The notes under the pieces: model-generated
Told to the model about the DNA's origin: nothing
Databases searched by the model: none
The model's input: the letters and a program-made list of their open reading frames with translations, nothing else
In this document: piece after piece, positions 62,074 through 64,000 of the stretch
Numbering within the stretch: the stretch's first letter is position 1
How the letters are laid out: each line of letters begins with the position of its first letter
Translations under genes and position numbers: made by a program
Assembly: GCA_039980455.1 (NCBI GenBank)
Contig: JBDXCG010000004.1
Coordinates: 496,001-560,000, forward strand
Source: CALINF01 sp039980455
GTDB taxonomy: Bacteria > Pseudomonadota > Gammaproteobacteria > Pseudomonadales > Halieaceae
Reading direction: 5' to 3'
Length of the DNA stretch: 64,000 bases

Positions 62074-63482
62074 TGTTTATCAACCGCTTTAAAGTCTCAT
62101 TAGTCGCTGCTGCTGGCGTTGCCGCACTGTCGGCCAACCTAGCTGTGGCCCAAGCCGATGGCGCTGCCGCAGCCGAGCCATCAGCTCAGTCGCTCGAACA
62201 GCTTCTTCAATTTGTTAAGAAGGGACAAGTGACCGAAGCCCGGGAAAACCAGGCGCGTGAAGCTCGCTTCTCTAAAGATAAAGCTAACCAAGCTGCTGAA
62301 GTCAGAAAAGCCGAGGCCGAAAGGACCCGGCAGGAACAGCTTAGTGAGCAGCTGGAAAAAACGTTTGAAGAAAACGAACTGCTGATTACTGCCAAGCAGG
62401 CGCAGTTGCGTGAGAAGCTGGGTACCCTGGCTGAGCTGTTTGGTCACTTGACCGCGGCGTCTGGTGATCTGGCATCTAATATCGAAGTTTCATTGGCATC
62501 TACACAGTACCCAGATCGGGAGCTGTTCCTGAAAGACCTTATCGCCAAGATGGGCGGTGCCGACACTCTGCCTAGCGTAGAAGAAATCGAGCGCGTTTGG
62601 TTCGAGCTTTTGCGTGAAGTGCGCGAGACCGGTGAAGTGGTCAAGTTCTCTGCTGAAGTTGCCACACCGGCTGGTGAAAGAGCTCAGCGTGAAGTCTTGC
62701 GAATTGGTGCGTTCAACATTATCGACACCGATGGCAACTATCTGAACTTCGAAAATGGCACTCTAAGTGAGCTACCGCGTCAGCCTAGCGGCAACTATAC
62801 GGGTTGGGCTAGCGATCTCGCTTCAGCGACGTCAGGGCTGCATACCTTTGGTATTGACCCCACGGGCCCAACCGGTGGCTCCTTCCTAGCTGCGATTATC
62901 GATACACCAACGCTCGAAGAGCGCTGGCATCAGGGCGGCTATATCGGTTACGCCATCACTGCAGTAGGTGTATTTGCTTTCATTCTGGCGATATACCGTA
63001 TGCTCGTGTTGTCTGTAGTCGGCGCCAAGGTGAGTTCACAGCTCAAGAGCGAGAAAGCCAACGACAACAACCCACTGGGCCGTGTTCTCAAGATTCACGA
63101 GGACAATCCCAAGATGGATACCGAAACTCTGGAGCTCAAGCTGTCTGAGGGTGTGTTGAAAGAGACACCGAAACTCGAGAGTGGTCTGACCCTGCTGAAG
63201 ATTATTGCAGCGGTTGCTCCTCTGATGGGTCTGTTGGGAACGGTAACCGGTATGATCATTACCTTCCAGGCGATCACAATTTTCGGCGCTGGAGACCCCA
63301 AAGCGATGGCGGGTGGTATCTCAGGAGCGCTGGTAACAACCGTACTGGGTCTGTTGGTTGCGATCCCCACGGTGCTACTGCATACCGTTGTTAATGGACG
63401 TTGCCAGAGCATCATCCATGTACTGGATGAGCAGACTACAGGAATTATTGCTGAGCACACTGAAGCTAACCTGAGGTCGTAA
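62073..63482 (+). CDS. TtpC-like MotA/TolQ/ExbB proton channel family protein
   Basis: 469 residues. Signal peptide (to about residue 28), long periplasmic coiled coil (about 40-115, rich in KAEAERTRQEQLSEQLEKTFEE), a periplasmic domain, and a C-terminal ExbB/TolQ part with membrane helices near 292-313, 372-395 and 415-440 (LLKIIAAVAPLMGLLGTVTGMIITFQ, AMAGGISGALVTTVLGLLVAIPTVLLH). This matches TtpC, the additional ExbB-like subunit required by Vibrio TonB2 systems. It is coupled to DUF3450 upstream and the second exbB downstream. Confidence 0.9.
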   Translation: MFINRFKVSLVAAAGVAALSANLAVAQADGAAAAEPSAQSLEQLLQFVKKGQVTEARENQAREARFSKDKANQAAEVRKAEAERTRQEQLSEQLEKTFEENELLITAKQAQLREKLGTLAELFGHLTAASGDLASNIEVSLASTQYPDRELFLKDLIAKMGGADTLPSVEEIERVWFELLREVRETGEVVKFSAEVATPAGERAQREVLRIGAFNIIDTDGNYLNFENGTLSELPRQPSGNYTGWASDLASATSGLHTFGIDPTGPTGGSFLAAIIDTPTLEERWHQGGYIGYAITAVGVFAFILAIYRMLVLSVVGAKVSSQLKSEKANDNNPLGRVLKIHEDNPKMDTETLELKLSEGVLKETPKLESGLTLLKIIAAVAPLMGLLGTVTGMIITFQAITIFGAGDPKAMAGGISGALVTTVLGLLVAIPTVLLHTVVNGRCQSIIHVLDEQTTGIIAEHTEANLRS

Positions 63483-63483
63483 C

Positions 63484-64000
63484 ATGAATGGGCTAAGCAG
63501 TGCGCAGGAAACCCTGCTGAGGTTTATGGATCTGGGAGGCGATGTGCTTTGGCTCATCGCTATCCTGCTCTTCTTCATGTGGATGCTGATCTTTGAACGT
63601 GTCTGGTATTTCAAGTTTGGCTGGAAAACTGATGTCGCGAATGTGATTACCAAGTGGGAATCACGCCCGGAACGAAAGTCCTGGGAAGCGCACCAGATAC
63701 GCGAGATGTTGATTTCTCAGGCCCGGATCAAGATAAACCGATACTTGCCCATTATTAAGACGTTGGTGGCGCTCTGCCCCTTGCTGGGTTTGTTGGGCAC
63801 CGTAACGGGCATGATTGAAGTATTTAATGTGATGGCGGTGACAGGTGGTGGTGATGCCAAGTCGATGGCAGGAGGCGTATCACGCGCTACTGTGCCAACG
63901 ATGGCAGGCATGGTTGCTGCGTTGTCGGGCGTATTTGCCAACACGTACGTAACGCGTGTAGCGCAACATGAAAGCGAATTCCTTCAAGACAACTTGACTA
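63484..64000 (+). CDS. exbB: Biopolymer transport protein ExbB (partial at window end)
   Basis: The first 172 codons are present and the gene runs off the window. MNGLSSAQETLLRFMDLGGDVLWLIAILLFFMWMLIFERVWYF is the N-terminal membrane helix; LPIIKTLVALCPLLGLLGTVTGMIEVFNVMA and AGGVSRATVPTMAGMVAALSG are the two ExbB/TolQ core helices. It begins one base after the ttpC stop. exbD, tonB and a TPR gene are expected just beyond the end by analogy with known operons. Confidence 0.92.
   Translation, partial: MNGLSSAQETLLRFMDLGGDVLWLIAILLFFMWMLIFERVWYFKFGWKTDVANVITKWESRPERKSWEAHQIREMLISQARIKINRYLPIIKTLVALCPLLGLLGTVTGMIEVFNVMAVTGGGDAKSMAGGVSRATVPTMAGMVAALSGVFANTYVTRVAQHESEFLQDNLT

Noticed and set aside
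1..64000. CRISPR arrays, prophage, tRNA and rRNA genes
   Set aside because: No regularly spaced repeats, phage structural genes, cloverleaf-like segments or rRNA sequence were recognised on either strand.

Overview
The window is chromosomal DNA of a gammaproteobacterium, most likely a marine Cellvibrionales/Halieaceae-type organism. This is inferred from gene content and order, not from a database search. Long stretches follow the order known in Pseudomonas (rpoH-trmB; hemW-rdgB-metW-metX-yggT-proC-yggS facing pilT-pilU; ruvX-yqgE-tonB-gshB; metK-sahR facing tkt-epd-pgk-fba; serA-D2HGDH; rpiA-ilvA; fau-6S RNA-zapA facing ygfB-pepP-ubiH-ubiI; rppH-ptsP-lgt-thyA-folA). The large TonB-dependent receptors with their accessory genes and the TtpC-type TonB operon fit a marine nutrient scavenger. 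I see no prophage, insertion sequence, CRISPR array, tRNA or rRNA.

Layout. 1-7.6 kb: end of rpoH, a DUF423 membrane protein, trmB, then a long minus-strand operon for PLP homeostasis, proline, methionine and nucleotide-pool cleaning. 7.7-9.9 kb: the type IV pilus retraction ATPases. 9.9-18.4 kb: a minus-strand series running sahR-metK-ahcY-metF-rsmE and gshB-tonB-yqgE-ruvX, i.e. the S-adenosylmethionine cycle under a probable SAH-responsive repressor. 18.5-23.9 kb: transketolase and lower glycolysis/Calvin-type enzymes. 25.7-40.9 kb: the accessory region. It has two TonB-dependent receptors, one in a FecI-FecR-FecA-like operon. Between them lie five putative modification enzymes (three Fe/2-oxoglutarate-type hydroxylases, a sulfotransferase, a methyltransferase) plus a SapC-family protein. 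Three of these enzymes are fused to N-terminal TPR repeats. 40.9-61 kb: housekeeping genes for serine, ribose phosphate, isoleucine, folate, cell division (ZapA), 6S RNA, ubiquinone, glycine cleavage, rRNA methylation, nitrogen PTS, lipoprotein maturation and thymidylate. 61.3 kb to the end: start of a DUF3450-TtpC-ExbB operon that probably energises receptors such as those in the accessory region.

Most notable observations: (1) two intergenic elements (16058-16147 and 43760-43863) share one nested three-stem architecture although their stems differ in sequence. All four inner hairpins carry a TCCN loop closed by A-T; on the minus strand each therefore reads CANGGATG, the loop motif bound by CsrA/RsmA proteins. 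(2) The TPR-hydroxylase/sulfotransferase/SapC island around the two receptors. (3) A perfect 28-bp palindrome over the sahR promoter. (4) Five of nine convergent gene pairs end in a shared 4-base stop/stop overlap, one of them defining a 48-residue membrane-protein gene.
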